Below, piece after piece: positions 10,663 to 22,690 of a stretch of 64,000 nucleotides of DNA. This DNA comes from Azadirachta indica (lineage: Eukaryota > Streptophyta > Magnoliopsida > Sapindales > Meliaceae). A program made the translations under genes and the position numbers. Positions within the stretch are counted from its first letter, which is position 1; the number at the start of each line of letters is the position of its first letter. The DNA is taken from NCBI GenBank assembly GCA_022749755.1, contig CM040453.1:19291368-19355367 (forward strand), written 5' to 3'. A model generated the notes under the pieces. That model saw only the letters and a program-made list of their open reading frames with translations, did not search any database and was not told the DNA's origin.

Positions 10663-13191
10663 TATTATCACATAGAGGTATTCATAAAAGGTATTTAAAT
10701 AAAAGGTATTAAAAACGTATCACTTACCTTCTCTATTGTTTTGTTTGATTATTAGTTGACCGGTAGTTTTAAGGGCAAAATTGTAAAAGCGAATAGAATT
10801 AATATTTTCTTTCTTGTTTGTATAAAGCAAAGACACAATGCCATTTGCACACGCTATCTTCGTGAAGAGGCTTGAAATAGTTGATTTAAGGCAAAAATAG
10901 TCCAAATAAAAATAGGGATCAAGATGAGAAGGAAGTTTCCTGCACCATTTTGCTCTGTTATTACACATATATATATGAAGATACTGAAAACCCAGTTCAG
11001 TTTCAGAAGTTCTTGACTACGTTTCGCACAAATTGGAAAAAAGGAAGAATATTTTCACGCAAAACAAAAATAAAAAATCCTGCTTCAATCACTTAAGAAA
11101 ATCACAATGAGTGTCAGATATGGATTAATATTTGGGGCATTCATTACGTGCATGCTTTGTTGAAGTCTTAGCTGCTTGAAACTTCGAATATAATCTTGTA
11201 TTCACTTATTTCTCTGATTCACCATGTATTCTTGGGTTTTTATTGTTGATTTTTTATTGTTAAGGCAGTTTACTACTTTATGTGGTGTTTCTGTTTATAG
11301 GTATGTATTTATTTCTATGTTTTCAACTGTAAGCGACAATTTGGCTTTGAACCTTTTATTTGTTGCCGGATTTTAATAAAAGTTATAATTAGTTTTGCCA
11401 ATGTCAAATAATTTTTTCTGTTCTATAAGAAACATATCTATGCAAAGAACGTTTTTATTTTCAATCTTTTCTAATTTTCTTTTGGCTCATTTGTTATACA
11501 ATGCATGGAAACATAGCATTTTCTTTTTGTCTATCACTCAATTGGATCCCTTTATTATGAGAAAATGATATTGATACTCTTACTCTCTTATTAGAATACG
11601 TAAGTATCATATTCAAACTTTATTGTTTATCAATATATGCATATAAACAGATTTCTTGTCCCAATATTGCTAAGTTTTCCTCTTATATGCAAAATCCTCA
11701 TTCTTAAATTGATTTAAGGATTGGAACATGTGCAAAGGAATAGGCTCATTAGGAGGACATTCCTGTAAATTTCTCCGTACAAGACTATTCTAACCAACAT
11801 AATATTTGCAGAGCAAGTGTTACTGCAAAAAAAAGATTGTTGCAATATAGATCAAACCAAGAACTGACAGTATTGTTTATTATTGTATTAACCCCATTTT
11901 GCAAACTATCAAGCCAGGAAGCTTTCTCATATGAGCTATTGAAGATTCATGCTATTGACACTTCATTTTAACTTATCAAATTCTTATTACAAAACTTTTG
12001 ATGGTTAACTCTTGGAAAAATGGACTTTTAAATTCATATCACTCTAAGCAATGTGATAAAGACCTAGCTTAACAACAAAATAGAGAAAGTGATGATATTG
12101 AAATACATTGCATGAGCTGTTGACTTGAAGATATGAGTTGCTATACTACTTGAATGAAATTTAGATAATGTTGACAGTTTTTGGCTAATTTGCATGGTCT
12201 TTTTCAATGTTGATTTGTGGATGGATGTTGTTTTCTTAGTTTTTATTTATACATCAATTTTCTCATTAATTCAAGATACTCAACCTAATTGTATAAGTTT
12301 TGTCCCATAAATTTTGTCTATTAGCCTTATTAATCTACATTTAATTCTGATTTACTACAATCATTCACCTTTTAGCTTTTTATTTTCCAGTTTCGACTTT
12401 GAAGAAGAACGTTTAGGTGATTGTGATTTGTGAACTCAGTTGAATGTATGTTGCACTTATGCTTGTGCTATTTTAAAAAACTCATTAAATTATGTTAAAT
12501 ATAAATCATTTGTTGCTAAATTTAATTTATTGTGGTATTGTCTTAGGATTGATGCATGTTGTTGTGTTACAAGCGTGTTTTTGCAATTGTTTTGTTTTTT
12601 GTTTTTGGAAGTTTCTTGAGATGCAATGGTATGTGTCTACCCGTGTTAGGGTGCAATGGTTACAAATTCCTGGGATGAAATGAATAAGATTATTTACGAT
12701 TTTGATAGTACTTGTTCTAAAGCTTAAATGTATGTTTTAAGGTCATAGAGTCATTATCAATGATGGGAAATGTAACCATTGGGTTCCAACCGTCATGTAA
12801 AATTTTGAGTTACATATTTGTAAATTTCTCAAATATTAAAGAGCAAAATTTCTTTTCATCATTTTTGTAATAATACAGTTTGTTGACAAGCAACAAGCCA
12901 AGGCGCATGCATGTTATCTATCTTTTAGCAGAAAAAGAAAAGTGCCCGGTTAACTTTTAAATAAGAGGGAGAGAGTTGAGTGCATTTAAGTAATTGTATT
13001 CTTAATTGTTAGGTAAATAACAGTCAAGGGGAGATAAGTAATATATTTTAAATATTTTCTATCTAAGTGAAACTTATACATATCTTAAGAGAGGCATGTG
13101 ATAATATCCCATATCTAATATATAATAGCCATTCGTCTTCACTACCACTATCCCCGTTTGTGTTGTCTGCTTGCTTCTGCAAATCTCATCA
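10663..13191. other. Non-coding stretch between P450 A and P450 B
   Basis: Homology to the region downstream of C stops at about 10662. The last 100-200 bases before 13192 again resemble the upstream region of gene D (41990-42136). Between them I see no recognisable domain in any frame. The open frames here (for example - strand 10720-10968 and + strand 12492-12683) lack family signatures. It is somewhat less AT-rich than the neighbouring transposons and could hold a UTR-like or non-coding transcript, but nothing in the sequence proves that. Confidence 0.4.
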
Positions 13192-13365
13192 ATCGAATTC
13201 TGGTTCATAATCTTCGTTTCCATCTCCATTGCAACGCTTCTCAAAGCTTTCTTCAACCTTCTCTTCCCCAGCAAAGTTTCCAACAATCTTCCTCCAGGCC
13301 CCGTTACTTTCCCAGTTTGTTGGCAATTTTCAATGGCTTTTCAAATCCTTCTCAGAAATCGAACC
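13192..13365 (+). pseudogene. P450 B block 1: membrane anchor and proline hinge
   Basis: This matches the first 58 codons of gene D: the hydrophobic N-terminal anchor (IEFWFIIFVSISIATLLKAF) and the LPPGP hinge that follows the ER anchor in microsomal P450s. The initiator ATG is changed to ATC, and one extra base near 13310-13316 (after the hinge, in the segment that encodes FPVVGN in D) shifts the frame. The match stops at 13365, exactly at the TG of the LTR element, and resumes at about 18660 at the equivalent codon. Confidence 0.9.
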
Positions 13366-13776
13366 TGTTGGACCATTCTTTCAACATTCAAAATTAAATT
13401 GATTTTTACTTGCATGTTAGCTCAATAAGATAGTTATTGGATCCATATTAAAAAAAAATACTCAAAAAATAAAGAATAAAGGTTTAAATTTATAAAACTT
13501 TAATCAACATTTTTTGTTTAAGTCAAAGTTAATGAACAGTCTTTTAGGAGAATTCATATTTCATTTCAATTATAGTTAAATCGAAATACTGAATTATCTT
13601 TGATTAGAATTTTACCGAATCTTAGATTTTTTTCAATTAAAATTTCAATTAAACTAATTTTTTAAATAACTTAACGAATTAATAAGTATATAAGAAAAAA
13701 AAAAGAGAAAAAAATTGATTTTTTTCTTGTATAAATAAATTTATTGGTTGATATTAGATGACGAAATTTGATATCA
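13366..13776 (+). repeat. 5' LTR of the non-coding LTR element
   Basis: 411 bases, TG to CA, aligned end to end with 18245-18656. The shared segments include TTTAGGAGAATTCATATTTC and the CTAATTTTT(T/C)AAATAAC stretch. Substitutions and small indels between the two copies show that the insertion is not recent. A primer-binding-like sequence follows at 13777-13796. Confidence 0.85.
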
Positions 13777-16064
13777 ATGATTAGCGTCATCTATAGAAAA
13801 AAGATTAAAAGATAATTTGTTATTATTCAAAAAGAATTTACTACGACAAAAAGAGAAAAATTCACGGTAAACTAGGAGAAACCCGATCTAAGGTTGGCTG
13901 ACTAAACCTGATTATAAATATATTGTCAAATCAAAGATCAAATGTGACCAGTTTTACATTATAAAAGTCATATTTGAAGCATTCAACACTTTTTTTTAAA
14001 ATATTTCTGAAGAAAAAATACCCTCTAAAAGCAACATCTAGTTTGTTTCCGTGTACTGCAAAAAAAAAAATATATCGTTATTTTTCTTAAATTTTTTTCT
14101 CTACACCTATTTCCGTCCAACACCATGTGTTAAAAACATCTAATACACATATTTGCTGTTCCGTAAGATATTGTATCGGGATACCATATATAGATGGTCA
14201 AGAAAGAATAACAAAGGAACATAATATTATATAAATGATTCTATTTTCTTTTTTTTTTCCATAAAAAAAAAATTCTGCTGAACCTATTAATAATATTTCT
14301 GACCTGGAAAATTATGCAAGTGTGATTTATAATATGTCTGAATTAAATTCATGATTATATATCTATAATTTAGGTCTATTGATTTCAGTTTATTAGATGT
14401 TTGCTACATTTTTAGTTACTTTACTGATTAAAATAAAATTCGGAAAAGCAAGCGAATGTATGTAACCAGCAACTCAACCCTGAACTCTAATCCGACAGCT
14501 TTTAAACAAAAATATATTCCAAAATACTCTATACTTATATATTAGTAATTTCAAATTCGTTCCTGCAAAATTTATATTAAACAAAACAGTTAACTATTTT
14601 ATAACTATAAATAAGAAAATGTTAAAAAAATATAAATTTTTATTTTCATATCGTTAGTTTTCTCTAACATCTCTTTAAAAGAAGTTAAAAGAAATGTTTC
14701 CAAATATCTAAGATTTAGTTTTATTTTGGAAAAATCTAGAGAAGTTGAGAGTAAAAGGATGGTCACAATATATACATATATATGATGATATAAGAAAGCA
14801 TTGCTACAATGAAGTGGACCCAAGAAGGATAAGAACCCACTTAATAAATTGATAATTAAGGTATTTGATTTTGACGATAAAGTATTTGATTATGAATTGC
14901 TTTTTATTTTTATTAATTGCATGTAGGACTAAAATATTGGATCTTGACATTTGATGGAGTGTGTGACCATGCCAATGGTAATATTATTGAGGTTTCTCAT
15001 TATATTAGAATATGAAGAGATGCCTCTAATTTGTATGAAGTTATGGTGGTGCATGTTCTTAAGTGTTTGGGTATGCATAGATATATGGATGTAATATAAT
15101 TGTCATATTAAAAAAAAAAGGAAAAATTTAAAAAAAATTGACTTGACTTAAAATAGTTAAGCAATATTTCAATAATAATAATAAATAAACACAGTGTACA
15201 ATTAAAAAAAAAAGAGGAGAGAAAATAATATATTTAAGTTAAATAAATATCTTTTAAGTCTAATATAAAATATTACTAGAAACCAAAATGTAATATCAAT
15301 TGAGTCTCATATAAATATCACTCGACTAAAAATAAATATGATTTGGATAAAGGCAAATATTATTGCAATACAATATTTACATTTTCTGTATCTTTATCCA
15401 TTGATTATTTATAATTTTTGGCTTTAAATACTCATCTTTTATAGCAAAATTGTCTGAAATTATAGTATTGACCTTAATTTTTGTATAATTAATAATTTTT
15501 AATTATTTATGATATAGCCCAAAAAATTTATAATTTACTTGATACTTATTTTAAGCATAATATACTTGTGCATTCAATTGAAGATACTATGATTTTGAAT
15601 TATCTTTATAGTTTTTTTTCTATATTTATAATCATAATTATCTTCATAGCTTAAAAAAATCACAATTACTTACATGAATAAAGAAATAACAATAAAAAAG
15701 AACTTTAGGGTTAATTATTTCTAGTTAAACTATAGGATGAATAAGTCTTATTCAAAATAATTGTGTATGTTGAGTTTGAAATTGATCTCCTTTATTAAAG
15801 AAAATCTATGTTTTAACTAAATTAATAAAATGTAATATTATAATAACCAAACAAGTTTCAAATATTGCTTGATACATACTCTCCTCTAGTTTTCTCTTTT
15901 TTTTTTTTTTTCCCTATATATCATGAATGAGTGACATAACTTATATATATAATATAAGTATTTTGACTACACATGACATCATTCATGTTTATCAAATTAT
16001 GTTGTTATTGTATAAATTTTCATCTGCTTAACATTTTAAGAGAAGAAGACTAAACAAGCTAACA

Positions 16065-17130
16065 ATGCACCTCTATGATGCCAGCTTTATTGCCCTACTA
16101 GAGTCAAGGCAATGCACCTCTGCGATGCCAACTTCTTTTCCCCACAGGGGCCAAGACCATGCACCTCTACAGTGCCAATTTCTTTGCCCCACAAGGGCCA
16201 AGACAATTCACCTCCGTGGTGCTAGCTTCATTGCATCAAGAGGGCCAAGACCATGCACCACAGCAATGCCACCTTCATTACCCTACGAGGGCCAAGACAA
16301 TACAACTCTGCACTGCCAAAACTATTGCTACATTGCAGCTTTGTGCTGCCAAAAACTATAGCTAGAGGGGCCAAATATTGTAGCTCCACGCCATCAAAAC
16401 TATACATACATTGCAGCTCGCTATGCCAAAACTATTCATGCATTGTATATTCCTACTACCAAGGCAATGTTCAAAAAGGCCCAGCATTGTAACTCTGAGC
16501 TGCTAAGATTCTGCGTAGAAAAGCTCAACACTATACCTCAATGCTGCCAAAATTATGCGAACTTAATACAATTCTACACTATCAAAACTATGCCTACATT
16601 GCAGCTCTACACTACCAAGACTATGCCTAGAAGGGCTAACACTGCAACTCTACACTATCAAAACTATACATATATTGCAATTCCATGCTACCAAGACTAT
16701 GCCTAGAAAGGCCTAACACTACAGCTCCATCTGCCAAAATTATGTTTACACTATAGCTCTGTGCTACCAAAACTATGCCCAAAATAGCCAAAACTATGGC
16801 TTTGTGACTCAAGACTATGCCTAAAAAGGCTAAATACTGCGGTTCTGTACTGTCAAAACTATACTTACACTACAGCTCCATGTTGCCAAAACTATACCAA
16901 AAAGGACTAAATATTGCAATTCCGTGTTACTAAAACTATGTCTAGAAGGGCAGAACAATGCAGCTCGACACTGTCAAAATTATACCCAAAAAGGCCAAAT
17001 ACTACAGCTCCATGTTGTCAAAACTATAAAGACTAAAAGGACTAAATCGTACGTACGAGGTATTAGCATCATTTTCTCAGAAGAGCCACACACGTTCACA
17101 AGATGCCAAAAATTACTAAATGTAGAATGA
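16065..17130 (+). repeat. Minisatellite, 47-bp unit, decaying into shorter units
   Basis: A unit starting ATGCACCTCT and containing GATGCCA and GGGCCAAGAC recurs at 16065, 16112, 16159, 16206, 16253 and 16300, exactly 47 bases apart. Further right it grades into irregular units of about 33 and 47 bases built on ATTGCAGCTCT and TGCCAAAACTATGCCTA, traceable to about 17130. It is richer in GC than its surroundings. Because 47 is not a multiple of three, the frame rotates from unit to unit. The open frames over it (such as 16065-16361) are therefore a by-product of low stop density, not evidence of a protein. Confidence 0.85.
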
Positions 17131-18244
17131 TTAAATCGTACCTACGAGACACCAACATTAGCTACTCAGAAGGACTATATGCATGCACACGATACCAAAA
17201 ACTTCTCTCCTAGTAAATAAAATAAATTTTACTTGTACTACTAGAAATTGCCCTCATAGTAAAAAAATAATATTCTCTCAGACTACCGAAAGGCGGTAGA
17301 TAAAATAATGTCCCCTTGTACTATCAGAAACTGTTCTCGCAGTAAACAAATAAAAATCCTCTCAAACTACCAAAAAATAAAAATATGATACATTACCCTT
17401 ATGGTAAACAAAGTCTCCTGGTACCACCAAAATATCGATTATTTGCTCAGATGAGTCAAATATACACCCCCTTGATGCCAAGCTACGAAATCAAGATGAA
17501 CACAAAAATATATTACCAAGAGATTGATTTTCGCTCAAATTAGCCAAAATCATGCACCACTGCAATGTCAAAATGTAAAGTCCAAAGAGACAAAAATAAA
17601 TATATCTTTATTATGTCAAAATCTAACTCAACAAAACCAAACATTATATACTTTTGCTATACCAACTTCAAAAGTCCAGAAGAACAAATGTTATATACTT
17701 GCATAATACTGATATCTTCATTAAAAGGGAAAAAATTACAATGAAATACCTTATCATCTAAGCAAAGAAATGCACAACAAAAAAATGAAAATGAGCAACA
17801 ATGACATAAAACGACGCCAAATCATAAGCAAAAATAACTAAAGCACAAGTTTGAAGTAACACTAAATAGGAAAGAAACTTTATTAGAAAAGGAAGTAAGA
17901 ACCTTGAACTTAGTACCTCTCGATTTCATTGCTTGATCCACTATTTGCCAACAAAAAAATCGTCTATCTTTCCACAACTTGTTGGAAACTAAAGAGGCCA
18001 AAGGTCGTGGGTAAGCTATTTAGGAATTCAAGATGTACTCATCATATAATGTTAATCAAGGCTTTTTTAACAAAGACCTTTCCTCTATCATTCCTCAAAT
18101 AATAAAGCGTTAACTACTTCATTTGAAATTATCATATAAAAGTCAGTAAATGATCCTAGAGAAGTCTATAAAAAATATGAGGTTTTTGGGCCCTTTATTA
18201 ATTTCAAATAGTAACTACATTACTTTTAGAACTATGGAACTTAC
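17131..18244. other. Non-coding interior of the LTR element
   Basis: AT-rich sequence between the minisatellite and the 3' LTR. Short repeats related to the minisatellite continue faintly to about 17700 (for example CTACCAAAAA and CCTCTCA phrases), then nothing recurrent. There is no coding similarity. The tract before the 3' LTR (18225-18244) is only weakly purine-rich, so the polypurine tract is not clear. Confidence 0.4.
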
Positions 18245-18656
18245 TGTTGACTGTTCTTCCAACATTTAAAATCAAGTTGATTTTTCACCTGAATGTTAGC
18301 CCAATAAAATAACTATTGGATCAATATTACAGAACAAAGGCCCAAAAAATAAAAGATAAAGGTCTAAATTTGTAAAACTTTAATCAACATTTTTTATTCA
18401 AGTCAAACCTAATGAAGCATCTTTTAGGAGAATTCATATTTCATTTGAATTATAAATAAGCCATAATACTGAATTATTTTTAGTTAGAATTCTATGAGAT
18501 CCTAAATTATCTCCAATTAAAATCCCACTAAAACTAATTTTTCAAATAACATAATGAATCAAGGAGTATATAAAGAAAAGAAAGAAGAAAAGAAATGGAT
18601 CTTTTTCTCATACAAATAAATTTATTGATTGATATTAATGACTAAATCTAGTATCA
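18245..18656 (+). repeat. 3' LTR of the non-coding LTR element
   Basis: 412 bases, starting TGTTGACTG and ending GTATCA, matching the copy at 13366-13776 throughout. P450 similarity resumes within a few bases (TTGATTCTCC at about 18663 equals codons 58-61 of gene D). Confidence 0.85.
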
Positions 18657-19324
18657 ATAAAATTGATTCTCCAAAATCTTCATGCCAAGTTTGGCCCTAT
18701 GGTCACTGTCTGCAGAGGCCACCTTTGCCCTGCTATATTCATCCTCGATTGCTTACTTGCCCACAAGGCTTTAATCTAGAATGATGCCATCTTTACCGCT
18801 TGTCCTCCCACTCTTCCCACCAATCAAGACATTAGCAACAACTAGCACAACATCAATTCATCCCTTTATAGACACACGTGGAGGCTCCTCTTTTATAACC
18901 TCACCGCAAAAATTCTCCATCCTTAATGGGTGAAATCCTACATGCATGCACGCAAGTGGGTGTTGGAAATTTCATCTGATTGTTTCAAGTCAAAGTTGAA
19001 AAATGGGAACTCGATTCATGTTGTGGATCATTTTCAGTTCACTATGTTTTGCTTGTGCTCATGTGTTTTGAAGACAAGCTTGATCAAAAGAAAATCAAAG
19101 AAATCGAAGATGTTGAGTGTTGGACATTATTATCTTTCAACAAATTCAATATATTAAATTCCTTAACAACGCTGGCAAAATTTTTCTTTGTAAGAAGTGG
19201 GAGTAGTTCTAGCAATTATGTAGAGTTCAGGAAAGTGTATTGGTTCCATTGATAAGGGCAAAGAAGAAGCAAAAAAGGGAGAGAACTTAAACAAAGGCAA
19301 GGAGGACAATGAGTATGTGTTATC
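18657..19324 (+). pseudogene. P450 B block 2: B to G helix region
   Basis: This matches residues of about 59 to 280 of gene D: AKFGPMV-like start, the FYGPTWR(L)LRRNL C-helix region (18860-18900), [12 protein letters not shown] and the [13 protein letters not shown] stretch. Stops and shifts occur, for example after the stretch equivalent to LAHKAL near 18775. It ends at 19324, at the left target duplication TTATC of the next insertion. Confidence 0.9.
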
Positions 19325-21030
19325 TGTTGGAAAATTTCATCAAATAAACAGCGAAAAATTAAGTCAAGAGAGTTACAAAATTTATATGAGTATACAGTTT
19401 TAATATAAAATAAAAAGAAGGAAAAGAAAATATACTTCTTGATACTTTTAAAATTATTGTTACTATAGATTTTCCTTCACCAATGGTTTCCAAACCAATC
19501 ATCCAACAATTATCGTAAAGAAAAAAGTGTACAATGGTGTTTAGAGAAAACTGATTTTTCTATATAGTACATGTTAAAAGAAAAACTCTCTTTTCTGTCA
19601 CTTGGGATTTTTGCTCTTTACGTTTCTTTTACATCACTTTTATTTTAATTAAAACAATTTTAATTACAATAGAATTTAATTAATTTAATTAATTAATAAC
19701 ATCTATTAATTAATTAAATATGCAAGACAACTCTTAATAAAATTAATATTTTAATTAAAACAATTTCAATTAAAATAACATTAATTAATTTATAACATTT
19801 ATTAATTAATTAAATTTGTAAAACAACTTCAAATAGACGTGTAATTCTAATTAATTCAAAATTAATATTTAAAAGAAATGATAAAAAGGATAAATATCTC
19901 TATGAGAATTTATCTTTTTAATTTCTCAAATTAAATTATTTAGATATTATTAAAAGATGTTTTCCTTAAAATATCTTACTAATTAATTAATTAAATCCAA
20001 ATAAAAATACATATTCTAGAAAACTATTTTCGACATATATAAATATTTAGTGTAATAATTTTATTTATTGTATTATTTACTACACTAATCTAAGAGGTGG
20101 TATTGGGGACTTATGTACTTACAATTTCAAGCTCCAATAAATTTAGATAATTAATTAAACTCTTTAATTAATTAATCTAATTTATTAATTCTAGTATTAT
20201 TCCACTAAAAATTTGGAATTGAACTCTTGAAATTATACTTGAAATTTTGAGTAGTCTATTGATATAATCATTATATGCAATTCAAACCTCCATAAATGGT
20301 CCATAATTAATATTAGGTCAATTTTTTGTTTTACCTCTTTAGTTACATCTTTATTCTTAAGTTCCATTAATTCTTTACTGAACAGTTAATTTATAAACTA
20401 GTTATAAATTAAGCGCTCAAACTATTCAATTTTAGAATTAACATTTAAGAAAACCATCTTTTTGACTTCCAATAGGAAAGAATGGATTCCATATCTGTAT
20501 GTCATATTCTCAGTTATTTGTCCTATTAAATCTCTAAAATAGAAGTGGTTTTTAGAACAATCCTTAATAAGTAACTCAAAAGACACGATAATATAAATAA
20601 AAGTTTATGATTACTCAAGATTAAAAGTGATCTACATATGATCATCTATTGATATTATTTGAATTCACAGTTAGTAATAGAATTTATATAAGAATTCAAA
20701 TTATATTTAGTCTAATAATCATATTATATAAAATACCTCCATTATAATGTCACTATATTGATAGTTCGGATAAAATTATCATATTCTTAATGTTAGTGGA
20801 TCAAACTAGTAATATTTAATTAAAGAACGCAACTTTAATTAATTTATTATAGACCATTTTAATTTATTATCCGTGTATATAACACTTGTATATACTAAGA
20901 TTATGGTCACATAAATAAAGTAGAATTTTTCTGATATTAAATATAAACATAATTAAGTATAAAGAAATACAATTTTATTTCTTCCAAAAATGCAAAAAAA
21001 TTACATGCTTTTAGGGCACTATATTTAATA
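19325..21030 (+). mobile_element. 1.7-kb LTR-like insertion (probable solo LTR) in P450 B
   Basis: The insert starts TGTTGGAAAA and ends TTTAATA, flanked by the same 5 bases TTATC at 19320-19324 and 21031-21035. Removing the insert and one TTATC restores an unbroken P450 reading (GTG TTATC TTATG TTGAT), as in genes C and D. TG at the start and a 5-bp duplication fit an LTR; the expected CA at the end reads TA, probably by one C to T change. There is no coding similarity inside, only AT-rich sequence with many TAATTAATT runs. A solo LTR is most likely; strand is assumed from the TG start. Confidence 0.75.
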
Positions 21031-21493
21031 TTATCTTATGTTGATACTTTGTTGGATTTGCAACTCCCGAAAGAGAAAAGAATGATCAGTGAAGATGAAA
21101 CTGTTAGTTTATTTTTGAAATTTCTTAACACCAGTACAAAGACAATGTCCACGATGTTGCAATGGATCATGGTAAATTTGGTGAAACACCTAAATATCCA
21201 ATAGAACCTAAAATGAGAAGGATGAGGTGAAAGAAGAAATGTTACAAAAGATGCCATATCTGAAAGCAATAATCTTAAAAAGTCTAAAACAACATCATCG
21301 ACAACATTTCGTGTTGCACGTTGTGACAGAAGATTTCAAGCTTGATCAATATGTGGTACTGCAAAACAGGAGTGTAAATTTCATGGTGGTTGAAATTGGT
21401 TGGGATCAAAAAGTTTGGGAAGATCCAATGACATTCAAGCCTAAGAGATTTTTGAGTGAAGAAAACAGAGGAATTGAGGGATTTGATATAATA
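21031..21493 (+). pseudogene. P450 B block 3: I-helix to PERF region
   Basis: This covers residues of about 281 to 440 of gene [11 protein letters not shown], a damaged I-helix (NTSTKTMSTMLQWIM in place of [15 protein letters not shown]), a run through [19 protein letters not shown] where the conserved ExxR has become KSLK, then the meander with FKPKRFLSEE in place of PERF. A deletion near 21200-21215 removes a few codons. Loss of the ExxR glutamate and arginine alone would abolish activity. It ends at 21493, at the TG of the next insertion. Confidence 0.92.
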
Positions 21494-22433
21494 TGTATTG
21501 GGTTGGGTTTCCTCCTATTTGGAGATGGCCCAAATTTTCTCTTCAATAGTAACTAAAGCCAATTAACTAAAGGACATTTTAATCTTTTCTCAAATAGAGT
21601 TTAGTATTCTTTTTTGCTGCAACATATATATATATATGTGAGTTAAGAAGAGAGAGGTGTGCACTATTCACTGTCTAGAGAGAGAGAGGCGAACTGTTCA
21701 TCGTCTAGAGAGAGAAAGTACTATTCATCGTCTAGAGAGAGAAATTACTGTTCACCGTCTAGAGAGAGAAAGTATTGTTCATTGCTTAGAGAGAGAAAGT
21801 ACTGTTTATCGTATAGACGGCATTGTTCATCGCCTAGAGAGAGAGGCAGTTACTGTTCATCATCTAGAGAGAGGCAGAATAGTAAACTTGGGACAGTTTT
21901 GATCAAGTGGTTAATCGAAGATCGATTCGTAATCCGATTGAGCTGAAATTTTACCAGCAGCTTCCTAATTCAAAGGAGTAAATTCTAACGATGGAGATCA
22001 GATTTAGAGCTCTTTTTCTCCAGATTTTGTGGTTGAAAGTTAGGCCACCATTATGGTGATGTTTTTCTTGAAATCTTTCTAATTTCTTTGTGAAATTTGA
22101 TTGTTTGCCAATATTGTGTGATCTTGAGAATATTGTGGATGTGTACCTCTAATTCTAATTAGAGAGAAATTGTATATTCCTATTATTTGATTATAGTGGA
22201 AATTTTTGAGTGGACTACGGTCCCGTGGTTTTTACTCCTCACATTGGGGAGGTTTTCCACGTTAAAAATTGATTGTGTTATCGTTATTTTGTTGATGATG
22301 TGATTGCTGTTCAAGAATTGATTTTGTGCCAAAAATTGTTACTCTATTTGTTTGTTTCCTATTAGGTTCACACAAGAGGGGGTAAGGTATTATTGTGCTT
22401 CCGCAAATTGATTTATATTAGTTTATCCCAACA
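21494..22433 (+). mobile_element. 0.94-kb copia-type solo LTR in P450 B
   Basis: It starts TGTATTGGG and ends ATCCCAACA. The flanking 5 bases are TAATA (left) and TATGA (right), a plausible decayed duplication of the TAACA present at this codon in C and D. Near the 3' part it has the phrase GTGGACTACGGTCCCGTGG, then GGTTTTCCACGT and later TTCCGC, an arrangement familiar from plant Ty1/copia LTRs. It includes a 27-bp minisatellite (21657-21890). No internal domain or second LTR is present, so it is read as a solo LTR. Confidence 0.8.
21657..21890 (+). repeat. 27-bp minisatellite inside the solo LTR
   Basis: About eight copies of a unit reading ACTGTTCATCGTCTAGAGAG followed by AGAAAGT, most exactly 27 bases long, with some shortened or extended copies toward the right end. 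The two overlapping open frames across it follow from the repeat having few stops and are not genes. Confidence 0.85.
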
Positions 22434-22658
22434 TATGAAGCAATGAAATAAAGATGATGCCATTTTTGGGGCTTGGGGCAGGATTTGTCCTAGACATGGT
22501 TTGGCTCTACTCCATTTGAAGATTTTGTGGCTAATTTGGTTTGGAACTTTGAGTGGAAATCTGTGGATGGAGATGAAGTTGATTTGTCAGAAAAACAAGA
22601 ATTCATAGTGGTGATAAAAAATCCATTGCAGGCTCGTATTTCTCCTAGAATTAGATAA
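22434..22658 (+). pseudogene. P450 B block 4: heme-binding loop to C-terminus
   Basis: This matches residues of about 441 to 513 of gene D. The heme loop is damaged: [19 protein letters not shown] in D corresponds here to a shifted MMPFLGLGAGFVLDMV-type reading, though the nucleotide match is obvious. The tail ([17 protein letters not shown], then ARISPRIR) is intact and ends in TAA at 22656-22658. The next 32 bases match D's 3' flank, up to the Harbinger end. Confidence 0.92.
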
Positions 22659-22690
22659 GTATTTGGCGTAATTATTATGTAATTAATTAA

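Larger units (their letters stand above)
13366..18656 (+). mobile_element. Non-coding LTR retrotransposon (Tat-like, LARD type) inside P450 B
   Basis: Two direct repeats of 411 and 412 bases (13366-13776 and 18245-18656), each starting TGTTG and ending ATCA, bound a 4.5-kb interior. Directly after the first repeat the sequence ATTAGCGTCATCTATAG resembles the primer-binding region after the Tat LTRs at 45617 and 58417. No gag or pol similarity is found inside in any frame; the interior is AT-rich except for a minisatellite at 16065-17130. This fits a large non-autonomous derivative dependent on another element's enzymes. The P450 sequence on both sides joins at equivalent codons. A target duplication is no longer readable. 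Confidence 0.85.
13192..22658 (+). pseudogene. CYP89A-like P450 pseudogene B, split into four by three insertions
   Basis: Four separated blocks follow one another in the right order and orientation and together rebuild a whole gene relative to D: 13192-13365 (residues 1 to about 58), 18657-19324 (about 59 to 280), 21036-21493 (about 281 to 440) and 22434-22658 (about 441 to 513, ending with the stop at 22656-22658). The gaps are three LTR-type insertions, each ending exactly where the P450 match resumes. The start codon reads ATC instead of ATG (13192-13194), and there are further stops and frameshifts within blocks. The 3' flank (22659-22690) matches that of D up to the Harbinger end. It is dead. 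Its relation to D is closer than to A or C. Confidence 0.93.

Noticed and set aside
16065..16706. Proline- and cysteine-rich repeat proteins read from several + strand frames
   Set aside because: All frames over the 47-bp array are open by composition and the period is not a multiple of three, so a conserved repeat protein is unlikely.
21657..21946. Arg-Glu-rich repeat peptides in two frames
   Set aside because: They are translations of a 27-bp minisatellite inside a solo LTR.
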